DNA of 64,000 bases, taken from DATDMG01 sp036518955. Lineage in GTDB: Bacteria; Actinomycetota; Actinomycetes; Actinomycetales; Kineosporiaceae. The position numbers were made by a program, and so were the translations under genes. The notes beneath the pieces are model-generated. The model searched no databases. It was not told the DNA's origin and saw nothing but the letters and a program-made list of their open reading frames with translations. Every line of letters starts with the position of its first letter. The first letter of the stretch is position 1. The stretch is taken from contig DATDMG010000010.1 in the NCBI GenBank assembly GCA_036518955.1, positions 1-64,000 on the forward strand, given 5' to 3'. Shown here piece by piece: positions 16,096 to 24,639 of the stretch.

Positions 16096-18537
16096 AGGGG
16101 CGGGAGAGCCCGTCCCGGCGAGGGGAAGGGGGTCGGGGCGGCCGCACCCCGTGGCGTCGTCCGCCCCGATCGGGAGATGCCTTCGGCGCTCGAGACCTTG
16201 GGAAACCTCCCGATGGAGCTGACGAGTTTCGTCGGTCGTCGGGAGGAGCTGAGCGATGGGCGCCGGTTGCTCTCGCAGACCCGCTTGCTGACGCTGGTGG
16301 GGCCCGGTGGCGTGGGCAAGACGCGGCTGGCGCTGTGTCTGGCGGCTGGCGTGCGCCGGGCGTTCCCGGACGGCGTGTGGCTGGTGGAGTTGGATCAGTT
16401 GGCCGATCCGCGGCTTCTGGTCCAGGCGGTGGCCACCGCCCTTGGACTGCGGGAGAGGGCCGCGGACTGGCCCGCCGAACTGCTGCGTGCGCACCTGGCG
16501 TCACGTCACCTGCTGCTCGTGCTGGACAACTGCGAGCACCTGCTCGACGGTTGCCGGAAGCTTGCGGATCGGCTGCTCCGCGAAAGCCGGTATCTGCGGG
16601 TGCTGGCCACCAGTCGCGAGTCGTTCGGGATTCTCCCGGAGGTGACGTTCCCGGTGCCGCCCTTGCCGGTGTCGGTGGCAGGGGCGGTCGCGCCGGCCGC
16701 GGAACGGGGGCATCCGGACGCGGTCCGTCTGTTCCTGGACCGCGCCCGACAGGTGAGCCCCGGATTTCGGCTGACGGACGACAATTACGGTGTCATCTCG
16801 GAAATCTGTCGCCGCGTGGATGGCCTCCCGCTGGCCATCGAATTGGCTGCCGCGCGTGTGCGAGTACTCGATCCGCAGCAGATCCTCGCTCGGCTCGAGC
16901 CGCCCTACCGGCTGTTGAAGCGGGCAGGCGGATCCAGCTCGGACCGCCACGGGACGATCGTGGATTCCATCCGGTGGAGTTACGACCTGTGCGCCGGGGT
17001 GGAGCAGAAGCTCTGGGAGCGGCTCGCCACGTTCAGCGGCGGTTTCGAACTGGAGGCCGCCGAGGTTGTCGGGGCTGACGAGGACCTGGCCGTCGAGGAC
17101 GTGCTCGATGTGGTGTCGGCGCTGGTCAGCAAGTCCATCGTGGTGCGCCAGGAGGGTACGCGGACCGGCCGGCTGAAGATGCTGGAGGTGCTTCGCGCGT
17201 TCGGTCTGGAGCGACTGCGGGAGTCAGGGGCCGGCGTCGTCGTCCGTCGTCGCCACCTCGGCCATGTTGAGCAGCTGGTGGGCGGGATGGAGTCGGACTG
17301 GGTCAGTCCCCGCCAGGGTGAGTGGCTCGCGAGGATCGACCTCGAACACGCGAACCTCCGTGCGGCCCTGGACTTCGCTCTCACCGACCCCGACGGAGCG
17401 CCGCGCGCGCTGACCGTCCTGGTGACCCTCCCGCACTACTACTGGTGGACACGGGGCTTGCTCGCCGAGGGGCGGTACTGGCTCGGGCGGGCCCTCAGCC
17501 AGGCGCCGGTCGGGTCCGGACCCAGCCCGGTGCAGGTCCGGGCACTCCTGCTGGACTCCCAGCTGGCTGTCGGTCAGGGCGTCTTCGATCCCGAAGCCTT
17601 TCGCGCGGCGTCAGAGCTCGCCCAGCAGCTGGGAGATCCGCGCACGCTGGCGCTGGCGAGCTACGTCGAGGGGCTGGGGGCGCTCTGGACCGGCGACCTT
17701 CACACCGCGAGGTCGGTCCTGCGACGGGCGTCGCGGACGGCGGCAGGCGGAGTCGATCCCGACATCGAGATCGAAGCGCTCACCGTGCTCACCGTGACGA
17801 TGGCGACGAATGCCGATATCGGCGACCCTGACGAGCTCCAGGCCTGTTACGCCGCCGTGCTCGACCGCAGCGAACCTCCCGGGGAGATCTTCCACCGCAC
17901 GTACGCCCACTGGGGTGTCGGGATCGCGGCCTGGTGCGCGGGAGACCTCGCCCGGGCCCTGCAGCTGCACCGGGAGGCCCTGCGCTGGGCCCTGGACCTG
18001 GACGACCGCAACGGGATCGCCTGGTGCCTGGAGCCGCTCGCCTGGATCGCGGCGGCTCACGGCCAGCTCGACAGGGCCGCCACGCTGCTCGGCGCCGCGG
18101 CCGCCCTCTGGAACGCGCTGCGCACGGGACCGGAGGCCTTCCATCACCTGCAGGCGTACCACGTCGACTGCGACCGGCGGCTTCGCGACACGCTCGGAGA
18201 TGCCGCCTTCGACGCGGCGATGCGCCGCGGCTCCCACTTGTCCACCGCCGAGGCCGTCCAGTTCGCCCTCGACGACAAGGCCGGCCGGCCGTCGCCCCCG
18301 AGCGCGTCGACCTCCCCCGCATCCGACGACGACCTCCTCACCCGGCGTGAGCGGCAAGTTGCCATGCTGGTGGCCGAGGGCCGGAGCAACAAGGACATCG
18401 CCGCGAGTCTGGTCATCTCCCAGCGGACAGCCGAGGGTCACGTAGAGCGGATCATGATGAAGCTCGGGTTCACGTCCCGAGCACAGGTGGCAGCCTGGGT
18501 CGTCTCCCGGCGGGGCGACCAGAGCGGTGCTGGGTGA
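16093..18537 (+). CDS. Large ATP-binding LuxR-family regulator
   Basis: 814 residues. An NB-ARC/STAND-type ATPase domain (Walker A G-P-G-G-V-G-K-T at about 70-77; Walker B L-L-L-V-L-D-N-C near 140) begins after the motif L-P-x-E-L-T-S-F-V-G-R. A long TPR-like helical region follows (about 430-720), then a C-terminal LuxR helix-turn-helix (L-T-R-R-E-R-Q-V-A-M-L-V-A-E-G-R-S-N-K-D-I-A). Proteins of this layout are signal-triggered transcription activators in actinobacteria, often of secondary metabolism or catabolism. No target operon is adjacent: upstream is the phospholipase gene, downstream a tRNA. The trigger is unknown. Confidence 0.88.
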   Translation: MRGGRARPGEGKGVGAAAPRGVVRPDREMPSALETLGNLPMELTSFVGRREELSDGRRLLSQTRLLTLVGPGGVGKTRLALCLAAGVRRAFPDGVWLVELDQLADPRLLVQAVATALGLRERAADWPAELLRAHLASRHLLLVLDNCEHLLDGCRKLADRLLRESRYLRVLATSRESFGILPEVTFPVPPLPVSVAGAVAPAAERGHPDAVRLFLDRARQVSPGFRLTDDNYGVISEICRRVDGLPLAIELAAARVRVLDPQQILARLEPPYRLLKRAGGSSSDRHGTIVDSIRWSYDLCAGVEQKLWERLATFSGGFELEAAEVVGADEDLAVEDVLDVVSALVSKSIVVRQEGTRTGRLKMLEVLRAFGLERLRESGAGVVVRRRHLGHVEQLVGGMESDWVSPRQGEWLARIDLEHANLRAALDFALTDPDGAPRALTVLVTLPHYYWWTRGLLAEGRYWLGRALSQAPVGSGPSPVQVRALLLDSQLAVGQGVFDPEAFRAASELAQQLGDPRTLALASYVEGLGALWTGDLHTARSVLRRASRTAAGGVDPDIEIEALTVLTVTMATNADIGDPDELQACYAAVLDRSEPPGEIFHRTYAHWGVGIAAWCAGDLARALQLHREALRWALDLDDRNGIAWCLEPLAWIAAAHGQLDRAATLLGAAAALWNALRTGPEAFHHLQAYHVDCDRRLRDTLGDAAFDAAMRRGSHLSTAEAVQFALDDKAGRPSPPSASTSPASDDDLLTRRERQVAMLVAEGRSNKDIAASLVISQRTAEGHVERIMMKLGFTSRAQVAAWVVSRRGDQSGAG

Positions 18538-18729
18538 TCGGGCAGGCCGCTCGACAGGCGCATCCTGGCTCCCGTGCGGAGCGCTCGACGGGCCCCCTCG
18601 GCTCCTCGCGCTGCGGTCTTGCCCCCGCGCCTGCGCGACCTGCAGGGGCGAAGGAGACGACAACTGGGACCGACCAGGGCAGATGCCTCGTGATGGGCCG
18701 TCACGCTCTGTCATCCGCCCTGGCCAGGG

Positions 18730-18817
18730 TGGCGGAGGATAGGGGATTTGAACCCCTGAGGCTGTTACACCAACACGATTTCCAATCGTGCGCCCTAGGC
18801 CACTAGGCGAATCCTCC
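18730..18817 (-). tRNA. tRNA-Ser (anticodon GGA)
   Basis: Reading the minus strand from 18817: acceptor GGAGGAT, D-arm, anticodon arm CACGATTGGAAATCGTG with anticodon GGA (codons UCC/UCU). It continues with a long class II variable arm, T-arm with GGTTCAAAT, acceptor ATCCTCC, discriminator G and an encoded CCA. Intact; no duplicated 3' end is visible beside it. Confidence 0.95.
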
Positions 18818-18975
18818 GCCCGGGAGTCTACCGGTCCCACGGGCTGCTCCAGCACCACGTTCCGCGGCGGTGTTCCACCGTGGTGGTGCGGTCGAGCGGC
18901 GGTGAGCCGGGCAGGGGCGGGGTGCTGCCGACGGATGGGGATGGCAGCGGCGGCGCGTCGTGCGAAGGTTGCTGG

Positions 18976-19611
18976 ATGAACCAGTCGCACCTGTTCCCGG
19001 GCGCCGGGCCGATTCGGCTGGAGGGTGCAGGCCTGCTGCTGCGCGAGTGGCGGCCCGAGGACGTTCCCTGCATGGTGGAGCTCTTCGACGACCCGATGGT
19101 CAAGCGCTGGACCCCACTGGCCTCGCCGTTCGACGAGGCGGCCGCGCAGGCCTACCTCGACCAGGCCCGCGCTCGTCGAGCGGCGGGGGTGGCGCTGCAG
19201 CTGGCCATCACCGAAGGTGATGAGTCAATCCCTTTGGGTGAGGTGCTGCTGTTCGTCCGAGACGATCTGGCCGAGGTGGGCTGGGCCCTCGGTGCCGCTC
19301 ATCGAGGCCGGCGGGTGGCGTCCCGCGCGGTGAGGGTGCTGCTCGCGTGGGCCGCGTCCACCTGGCGGATCTCCACCTTCCGGGCCTTGATCGAGCCGGG
19401 CAACTCCGCGAGCGAGCGGGTCGCCACCGCCTGCGGGTTCGTCGCCGTCCGGGGGACGCCGGTGCTCGCCGAATCGCGTGGCCGCGCGGTCGGGCTCACC
19501 GCGTGGCACCACCCCGGGGTCGTGCCGCCGTCCGACCCGGCCCGGACGGGTGACACGGCGGCCGGCGACCGCTCGGACCGGGTGGCGGGCACGACCTCAG
19601 GTCCGGGGTAG
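18976..19611 (+). CDS. GNAT-family N-acetyltransferase
   Basis: 211 residues. RimJ/RimL-like: begins I-R-L-E-G-A-G-L-L-L-R-E-W-R-P-E-D-V and carries G-W-A-L-G-A-A-H-R-G-R-R-V-A-S-R-A-V, the acetyl-CoA pyrophosphate-binding loop (R-G-x-G-x-A type, here R-G-R-R-V-A). It ends the fold with I-E-P-G-N-S-A-S-E-R-V-A-T-A-C-G-F. Likely acetylates an amine of a protein N-terminus or small molecule; substrate unknown. ATG 18976 has GAAGG about 6 bases upstream; longer in-frame starts look non-coding. Confidence 0.85.
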   Translation: MNQSHLFPGAGPIRLEGAGLLLREWRPEDVPCMVELFDDPMVKRWTPLASPFDEAAAQAYLDQARARRAAGVALQLAITEGDESIPLGEVLLFVRDDLAEVGWALGAAHRGRRVASRAVRVLLAWAASTWRISTFRALIEPGNSASERVATACGFVAVRGTPVLAESRGRAVGLTAWHHPGVVPPSDPARTGDTAAGDRSDRVAGTTSGPG

Positions 19612-19619
19612 AGTACGTG

Positions 19620-19712
19620 GCGACCCCTCGTGCGGCGTCATCCTGCTGAACCCCCCCAGGGCCGGAAGGCAGCAAGGGTAGGTGGGCTCTGGTGGGTGCG
19701 CGGGGGGTCCTT
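19620..19712 (+). ncRNA. ffs: Signal recognition particle RNA (small 4.5S type)
   Basis: Contains the near-universal SRP helix 8 core: CTGAAC, CAGGGCCGGAAGGCAGCAAGGGTA with the GGAA tetraloop, and the asymmetric internal loop. Ends 19622-19633 and 19698-19709 pair (GACCCCTCGTGC with GCGCGGGGGGTC, allowing G-U). About 90 bases, the small form without an Alu domain. It binds Ffh for co-translational membrane targeting. Location just before dnaX is common in actinobacteria. Ends are approximate. Confidence 0.93.
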
Positions 19713-19800
19713 CCGTGCCCGGTCGCGCTGGCCTGTCGCGTCGTCCGGTCCGTCGTCCACCGATCCGGCTGAGCCGGCGTGAAGTGTCGGCGCCGCCACG

Positions 19801-19815
19801 TAGGCTCGCTGCGTG
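19801..19815 (+). promoter_or_regulatory. Putative leaderless promoter of dnaX (TAGGCT-N6-GTG)
   Basis: The -10-like TAGGCT ends 6 bases before the GTG start, with no Shine-Dalgarno. The identical hexamer and spacing recur before recR. Confidence 0.55.
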
Positions 19816-22332
19816 TCGACCGCGCTGTACCGCCGCTACCGCCCAGAGACATTCGCCGAGGTGATCGGCCAGGAGCATGTGACGGTGCCGCTGTGCGCCG
19901 CCCTCGCCAAGGACCGGGTCAACCACGCCTACCTCTTCTCCGGCCCGCGCGGCTGCGGCAAGACGACCAGCGCCCGCATCCTGGCCCGCTGCCTCAACTG
20001 CGATCAGGGCCCCACACCGACCCCGTGCGGGGTGTGCCCGTCGTGCCTCGACCTGGCCCGGGGCGGGCCGGGCAGCCTGGACGTCGTCGAGATCGACGCG
20101 GCGAGCCACGGCGGTGTGGACGACGCCCGCACGCTCCGGGAACGGGCCGTGTTCGCGCCCGCCCGGGACCGCTTCAAGGTCTTCATCATCGATGAGGCCC
20201 ACATGGTCTCGACCCAGGGTTTCAACGCTCTGCTGAAGATTGTCGAAGAACCGCCCCCGCACGTCCGGTTCGTGTTCGCGACGACGGAGCCGGAGAAGGT
20301 CATCGGCACGATCCGGTCCCGCACGCACCACTACCCGTTCCGGCTGGTCCCGCCGGAACGGCTGCAGACGTACCTCGCGCAGCTCTGCGAGGCGGAGGGT
20401 GTCGCCGTGGGCCAGGGCGTGCTGCCGCTGGTGGTGCGTGCCGGGGCGGGGTCGGTCCGCGACTCGCTCTCCGTGCTCGACCAGCTGATCGCGGGCGCCG
20501 GTGACGACGGACTGGCCTACCCGCTCGCCGTCTCGCTGCTCGGGTACACCGACGCCGCCCTGCTCGACGAGATCGCCGACGGCTTGGCCGCGGGCGACGG
20601 CCGGGCGGTGTTCGGCGTGGTGGACCGCGTGATCGAGTCCGGGCACGACCCACGCCGCTTCGTGGAGGACCTCCTGGAGCGGATGCGCGACCTGCTCGTC
20701 GTCGCGGCGGTCCCGGACGGCGGGCACGGCGTGCTGCGGAGCCTCCCGACCGACCAGTTCGAGCGGATGAAGGGCCAGGCCGCCCGCTTCGGCCGGGCCG
20801 AGCTGTCCCGGGCCGCGGACGTCGTGAACACCGCGCTGACCGAGATGACCGGGGCGACGTCCCCTCGGCTGCAGCTGGAGCTCCTGGTCGCTCGGCTGCT
20901 GCTGCCGGGCTCGGAGGAGTCCGAGCGGGGGCTGCGGGCGCGCGTCGACCGGATCGAGAAGCGGATCGGGGTGGTGGCCCCCGGCCTCCCGCTGACCATG
21001 CCCGCCGCCCCTGCGCCGCCGCCCGTCCCTGCGCCGCCGCCCGCGCCGCCCGCGGCAGCCCCGCCCGCGCCCGCACCGCTCGCGGCAGCCCCGCCGGGTG
21101 AGGCTGTGCCGCCGTCCGTGCGGCCCGGCGCGGGCTTCGTGCCGCCGGGGCGAGGCGGGTCCGCCGGGGCGGGCGCGGCCGCCGGGGACGCCGCTGGCTT
21201 CAGGCCCGGTGCGGCCGGGCGGCCGCCGGTGCAGGGTGCCACGGGCCAGGGTGTCGACACGGTCCGCCGGATGTGGCCGGACGTCCTGGACAAGCTGCGC
21301 GGCCTGCGTCGGATGACCTGGACCCTGGTCTCGGAGTATGCCCAGGTGCTCGACGTCTCGGAGGATCGCCTGCTGCTGGTCTTCGACTCGTCCGGGCGGG
21401 CCTCCAGCTTCGGGCGAGGCTCGCACGCCGAGTACGTCCGGCAGGCGCTCATCGACGTCATCGGGCTGGACGTGCGCGTCGAGGCCGCGTCCGGCGATGC
21501 TCCGCGAAGCGGACCAGGTGCGACGCAGGGGGGCGCCCAGGCTGCGGGCCGAGCGTCCGGGCCGCCGGGCGCGGGGCCGGCCTCCGCGCGCTCCGCCCCC
21601 CGGCCGGGCCAGGCGCCAGGTCCCGCGCCGACGCCGCCCACGAGCGGCGGGGCAAGCGCGCCCAGCCGGCCGGTCGCCCCGCCGAGCCTGCCCGGTGCCC
21701 GGCCCGGCCCGTCCGGGACCGTGCCGGCGGCCGAGCCTCCCGGGTGGGAGCCGGCGCCCCGGGCGTCCGCCGCCGGCCGCCCCGGCGGCGGACGACCCGG
21801 CCGCCCGGGCGGTGCGACGACCGCCCCGGCGCCGGGTGAGCGGCCTGGAACCTCGCGGCGGCGTCCAGCGGCTGCGCCCCGTGACGACGTTCCGCTGCCT
21901 CCGGAACCTCCGCTCGACGAGCCCCCGCCGGAGGACGCCTTCGATCCGTACTCGCAGCCGATCGGGCCGCTGCTCCCGGAGCGGCCGAGGCCGGCCGCCG
22001 CGAACCCGGACGCGTCGGTTGCCGCGAACCCGGACGCGTCGGTTGCCGCGAACCCGGACGCGTCGGTTGCCGCGAACCCGGTCGGGTTGGCCGCCGAGCG
22101 TGACCCGGCGCTGTCCGCGCCTGCGGCGACCACGCCGAAGAGCCGGTACGCGGCGCTGCGCGCAGCGGTCCCGGCGGGGCAGCGTACGGCCGCGCGTCCC
22201 GACCTGCGGGTGGTCGTCACCGACGACGAACCGTGCGCCGACGACCCGGACGTCGAGGGGGCCGGCCTCGTCGGCCCCAGCGTGGTGGCCCAACTGTTGG
22301 GCGGCCGGGTCATCGAAGAGCGGACGGAATGA
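19813..22332 (+). CDS. dnaX: DNA polymerase III subunits gamma and tau
   Basis: 839 residues. Clamp-loader ATPase: begins A-L-Y-R-R-Y-R-P-E-T-F-A-E-V-I-G-Q-E-H-V, Walker A G-P-R-G-C-G-K-T-T, four-Cys zinc module (C-L-N-C and C-G-V-C-P-S-C), Walker B I-I-D-E-A-H-M-V, sensor 1 F-A-T-T-E-P-E-K-V. After domain III (to about residue 375) there is a very long Pro/Ala/Gly-rich region. It is interrupted by a folded tau-like segment (about 475-560: V-R-R-M-W-P-D-V-L-D-K-L-R) and ends in an A-A-N-P-D-A-S-V repeat. The GTG start appears leaderless. The stop overlaps the next gene (ATGA). Confidence 0.97.
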   Translation: MSTALYRRYRPETFAEVIGQEHVTVPLCAALAKDRVNHAYLFSGPRGCGKTTSARILARCLNCDQGPTPTPCGVCPSCLDLARGGPGSLDVVEIDAASHGGVDDARTLRERAVFAPARDRFKVFIIDEAHMVSTQGFNALLKIVEEPPPHVRFVFATTEPEKVIGTIRSRTHHYPFRLVPPERLQTYLAQLCEAEGVAVGQGVLPLVVRAGAGSVRDSLSVLDQLIAGAGDDGLAYPLAVSLLGYTDAALLDEIADGLAAGDGRAVFGVVDRVIESGHDPRRFVEDLLERMRDLLVVAAVPDGGHGVLRSLPTDQFERMKGQAARFGRAELSRAADVVNTALTEMTGATSPRLQLELLVARLLLPGSEESERGLRARVDRIEKRIGVVAPGLPLTMPAAPAPPPVPAPPPAPPAAAPPAPAPLAAAPPGEAVPPSVRPGAGFVPPGRGGSAGAGAAAGDAAGFRPGAAGRPPVQGATGQGVDTVRRMWPDVLDKLRGLRRMTWTLVSEYAQVLDVSEDRLLLVFDSSGRASSFGRGSHAEYVRQALIDVIGLDVRVEAASGDAPRSGPGATQGGAQAAGRASGPPGAGPASARSAPRPGQAPGPAPTPPTSGGASAPSRPVAPPSLPGARPGPSGTVPAAEPPGWEPAPRASAAGRPGGGRPGRPGGATTAPAPGERPGTSRRRPAAAPRDDVPLPPEPPLDEPPPEDAFDPYSQPIGPLLPERPRPAAANPDASVAANPDASVAANPDASVAANPVGLAAERDPALSAPAATTPKSRYAALRAAVPAGQRTAARPDLRVVVTDDEPCADDPDVEGAGLVGPSVVAQLLGGRVIEERTE
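22008..22082. repeat. 24-bp tandem repeat coding A-A-N-P-D-A-S-V
   Basis: Three perfect 24-base copies and a partial fourth in the 3' part of dnaX, in frame. Such length-variable linkers in tau are probably tolerated because the segment is disordered. Confidence 0.85.
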
Positions 22333-23162
22333 CGGCGCTCGCGGCCATCGACACCTGGGAGGTGCCGCATCCCGGGGTCCGCGTCGTCACGGAGGGCGGC
22401 GGCGGGGCCGCCCGCGGGCTGACCGACGTCCGCCTCCGTGTCGCGTCGGTGTCCAAGCTGCTCAGCACGTACGCGCTGCTCGTCGCCGTGGAGGAGGGGG
22501 CCGTGGAGCTGGACGCGCCGGCCGGCCCGCCGGGAGCCACCCTGCGGCACCTGCTCGCGCACACGGCCGGGTACGGCTTCGAGAGCGACGCCCCGGTCCT
22601 GGCCGCGCCCGGCACGCGCCGGATCTACTCCAACCGCGGGATCGAGGAGGCTGCCAGGCACCTCGAGCGCGCTGCCGGGATGCCGTTCGCCGGGTACCTT
22701 GCCGAGGCCGTGCTGGTGCCGTTGGGGATGACCGCGACCGACCCCGAAGGCTCCCCGGCGTTCGGGCTGCACAGCACCGTCGACGACCTGGCCCGGTTCG
22801 CGGCCGAGGTGCTGGCACCCCGGCTGATCGCCCCCGAGACGCTGGCGGAGGCGCTGTCGGTGCAGTTCCCGGGGCTGCCCGGCGTCGTCCCGGGGGTGGG
22901 CCGGTTCGATCCGTGCGACTGGGGGCTCGGCTTCGAGCTCACCTTCGGCCGGCGGGGGCACTGGGCCGGGACGTCGCTCTCCCCGGGGACGGGCGGTCAC
23001 TTCGGCGGCTCGGGGTCGTTCCTCTGGGTCGACCGGGTGCACCGGCTGGCCGCCGTCTGCCTCACCGGGCGCGACTTCGGAGCCTGGGCCTTGGACGCCT
23101 GGCCACCGTTGTGCGACGCGATCGTCGCGGCCTTCGGCGCTCACGTTCCCGGCGCCACGTAG
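22329..23162 (+). CDS. Serine hydrolase of the beta-lactamase / penicillin-binding-protein fold
   Basis: 277 residues. Active-site motifs of the class C-like family: S-V-S-K (S-x-x-K, near residue 41), Y-S-N (near 100; I-Y-S-N-R-G), and a C-terminal G-H-F-G-G-S-G in place of K-T-G. There is no signal peptide, so it is cytosolic and more likely an esterase/peptidase than a true beta-lactamase. Its ATG overlaps the dnaX stop (ATGA), so it is translationally coupled to dnaX. Substrate unknown. Confidence 0.85.
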   Translation: MTALAAIDTWEVPHPGVRVVTEGGGGAARGLTDVRLRVASVSKLLSTYALLVAVEEGAVELDAPAGPPGATLRHLLAHTAGYGFESDAPVLAAPGTRRIYSNRGIEEAARHLERAAGMPFAGYLAEAVLVPLGMTATDPEGSPAFGLHSTVDDLARFAAEVLAPRLIAPETLAEALSVQFPGLPGVVPGVGRFDPCDWGLGFELTFGRRGHWAGTSLSPGTGGHFGGSGSFLWVDRVHRLAAVCLTGRDFGAWALDAWPPLCDAIVAAFGAHVPGAT

Positions 23163-23206
23163 CGATAGTTCATCGGTCCGGCCCCGATCGGGTCCGCGCC
23201 ACCCCG

Positions 23207-23221
23207 TAGGCTCGAGGGGTG
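23207..23221 (+). promoter_or_regulatory. Putative leaderless promoter of recR (TAGGCT-N6-GTG)
   Basis: Same TAGGCT hexamer exactly 6 bases before a GTG start as at dnaX; no Shine-Dalgarno. Confidence 0.55.
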
Positions 23222-23818
23222 TACGAAGGCGTCGTCCAGGATCTCATCGACGAACTCGGGCGGCTGCCCGGGGTCGGGCCGAAGAGCGCCCAGCGGATCG
23301 CCTTCCACCTGCTCCAGTCCGACCCGGTCGACGTCCGACGGCTGGTCACCGCCCTGATCGAGGTGACCGAGAAGGTGCGGTTCTGCGTGCAGTGCGGGAA
23401 CGTGTCCGCCGAGGAGCTCTGCCGCATCTGTGCTGATGCGCGACGTGACGGTACGGTGCTGTGTGTAGTCGAAGAGCCGAAGGACGTCGTGGCGATCGAG
23501 AAGACGAGGGAGTTCCGCGGGCGCTATCACGTGCTCGGTGGCGCGATCAGCCCGATGGAGGGTGTCGGCCCCGACGACCTGCGGGTCAAGGAGCTCGTCT
23601 CCCGATTGGCCTCGGGTGAGGTTTCGGAGATCATCCTCGCGACGGACCCCAACCTCGAAGGAGAGGCCACCGCGACCTATCTGGCCCGGCTGCTGAAGCC
23701 GATGGGCCTGAGAGTGACCCGGCTCGCGTCCGGGCTGCCCGTCGGGGGCGATCTCGAGTACGCCGACGAGCAGACCCTGGGGCGGGCCTTCGAGGGGAGG
23801 AGACTGCTCGATGTCTGA
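23219..23818 (+). CDS. recR: Recombination mediator RecR
   Basis: 199 residues, standard length. N-terminal helix-hairpin-helix (L-G-R-L-P-G-V-G-P-K-S-A-Q-R-I-A-F), four-Cys zinc finger (C-V-Q-C-G-N ... C-R-I-C-A-D), Toprim domain (V-V-E-E-P-K-D-V) and C-terminal Walker B-like A-T-D-P-N-L-E-G-E-A-T-A. Works with RecO/RecF to load RecA at single-strand gaps. First gene of a block with the DUF5063 gene, which overlaps its 3' end by 8 bases. Confidence 0.97.
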   Translation: MYEGVVQDLIDELGRLPGVGPKSAQRIAFHLLQSDPVDVRRLVTALIEVTEKVRFCVQCGNVSAEELCRICADARRDGTVLCVVEEPKDVVAIEKTREFRGRYHVLGGAISPMEGVGPDDLRVKELVSRLASGEVSEIILATDPNLEGEATATYLARLLKPMGLRVTRLASGLPVGGDLEYADEQTLGRAFEGRRLLDV

Positions 23819-24419
23819 CCATGCCGACCGGCCCAACACCACCAACGTCGACATCACCGCCGAGGCGCTGGAACTGCGCCGGCTCGCCGACGAGACCGCG
23901 ACGGACGCCCAGACCTACCTGGAGTCCGTCACCGAGGGGGCGGCCGGCTCCGAGCCGGACACGGCCATCCCGATCCTGCTGCTCGCGCTGTCCCAGACCC
24001 TGCTGGCGGGCGCCCGGCTGGGCGCCATCTCCGACGTGGTGCCGAGCCGCCGGTTCGAGCCGGACACCGGCCCCGATCCGGACGTCGACCCGGTGCGAGC
24101 GGGCTTGGCCAACCTGCTCGAGGGACTCGACGAGTACGCGGACGTCGTCGACCCGCTCACCAACGGTGAGGTCGTCCAGGGCCGGCTCTCCGACGACCTC
24201 GCGGACATCGCCGCGGACCTGTCGCACGGCCTGCGTCACTACCGGGCGGGCGAGGTCGACGAGGCCTTGTGGTGGTTCCAGTACTCGTACCTGTCGAATT
24301 GGGGCGTTCGCGCCACCACTGCCCTGCGCGTGCTGCAATCGATGATCGCGCACTTGCGGCTCGACGTGGACGCCGACACCGTGGCCGACGCCGAGTTCGA
24401 GGCGCTGCACGTCAACTAG
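23811..24419 (+). CDS. DUF5063-family protein
   Basis: 202 residues, acidic and largely helical. The C-terminal half contains H-G-L-R-H-Y-R-A-G-E-V-D-E-A-L-W-W-F-Q-Y-S-Y-L-S-N-W-G, the signature of the DUF5063 family that follows recR in many actinobacteria. Its start lies within recR (8-base overlap), indicating translational coupling. Function unknown; conserved linkage suggests a link with recombination or the downstream aspartate pathway block. Confidence 0.85.
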   Translation: MSDHADRPNTTNVDITAEALELRRLADETATDAQTYLESVTEGAAGSEPDTAIPILLLALSQTLLAGARLGAISDVVPSRRFEPDTGPDPDVDPVRAGLANLLEGLDEYADVVDPLTNGEVVQGRLSDDLADIAADLSHGLRHYRAGEVDEALWWFQYSYLSNWGVRATTALRVLQSMIAHLRLDVDADTVADAEFEALHVN

Positions 24420-24562
24420 GCGCGATGCGCAGCAGGACGAGGGTCGCAGGAGCGGAACTGCCTGCGATCATGACGTTCGGTCGAAGGTTCCGCGGTGGGT
24501 GGGCCGCCGCGCGCAAGGTCTCGCCCGGCGGACGCACGCCGAGCCGTCGCCGACATGGCCGC

Positions 24563-24568
24563 TAGACT
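24563..24568 (+). promoter_or_regulatory. -10-like element TAGACT before aspartate kinase
   Basis: TAGACT about 70 bases upstream of the GTG start; expected leader about 65 bases. No clear -35 seen. Confidence 0.3.
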
Positions 24569-24639
24569 CGACCAGCGGTGCGGTCCGCGACGACGATCGC
24601 ACGCGGCGCTGCCGCCGGTCGTTCGAAAGGGACACGCCC

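Noticed and set aside
18730..18817. tRNA-Ser(GGA) as a second integration site
   Set aside because: The tRNA is complete and no direct repeat of its 3' end or integrase is visible nearby.
19597..22293. Antisense open frame of about 900 codons across dnaX
   Set aside because: Opposite a clear dnaX; Arg/Gly/Pro-biased with no motif, an artefact of high GC. The same holds for long antisense frames at 10753-12285, 20517-23144, 24562-26097 and 40890-43109.
22329..23162. Beta-lactamase conferring antibiotic resistance
   Set aside because: No signal peptide, K-T-G replaced by G-H-F-G-G-S-G, and translational coupling to dnaX argue for a cytosolic esterase/peptidase.
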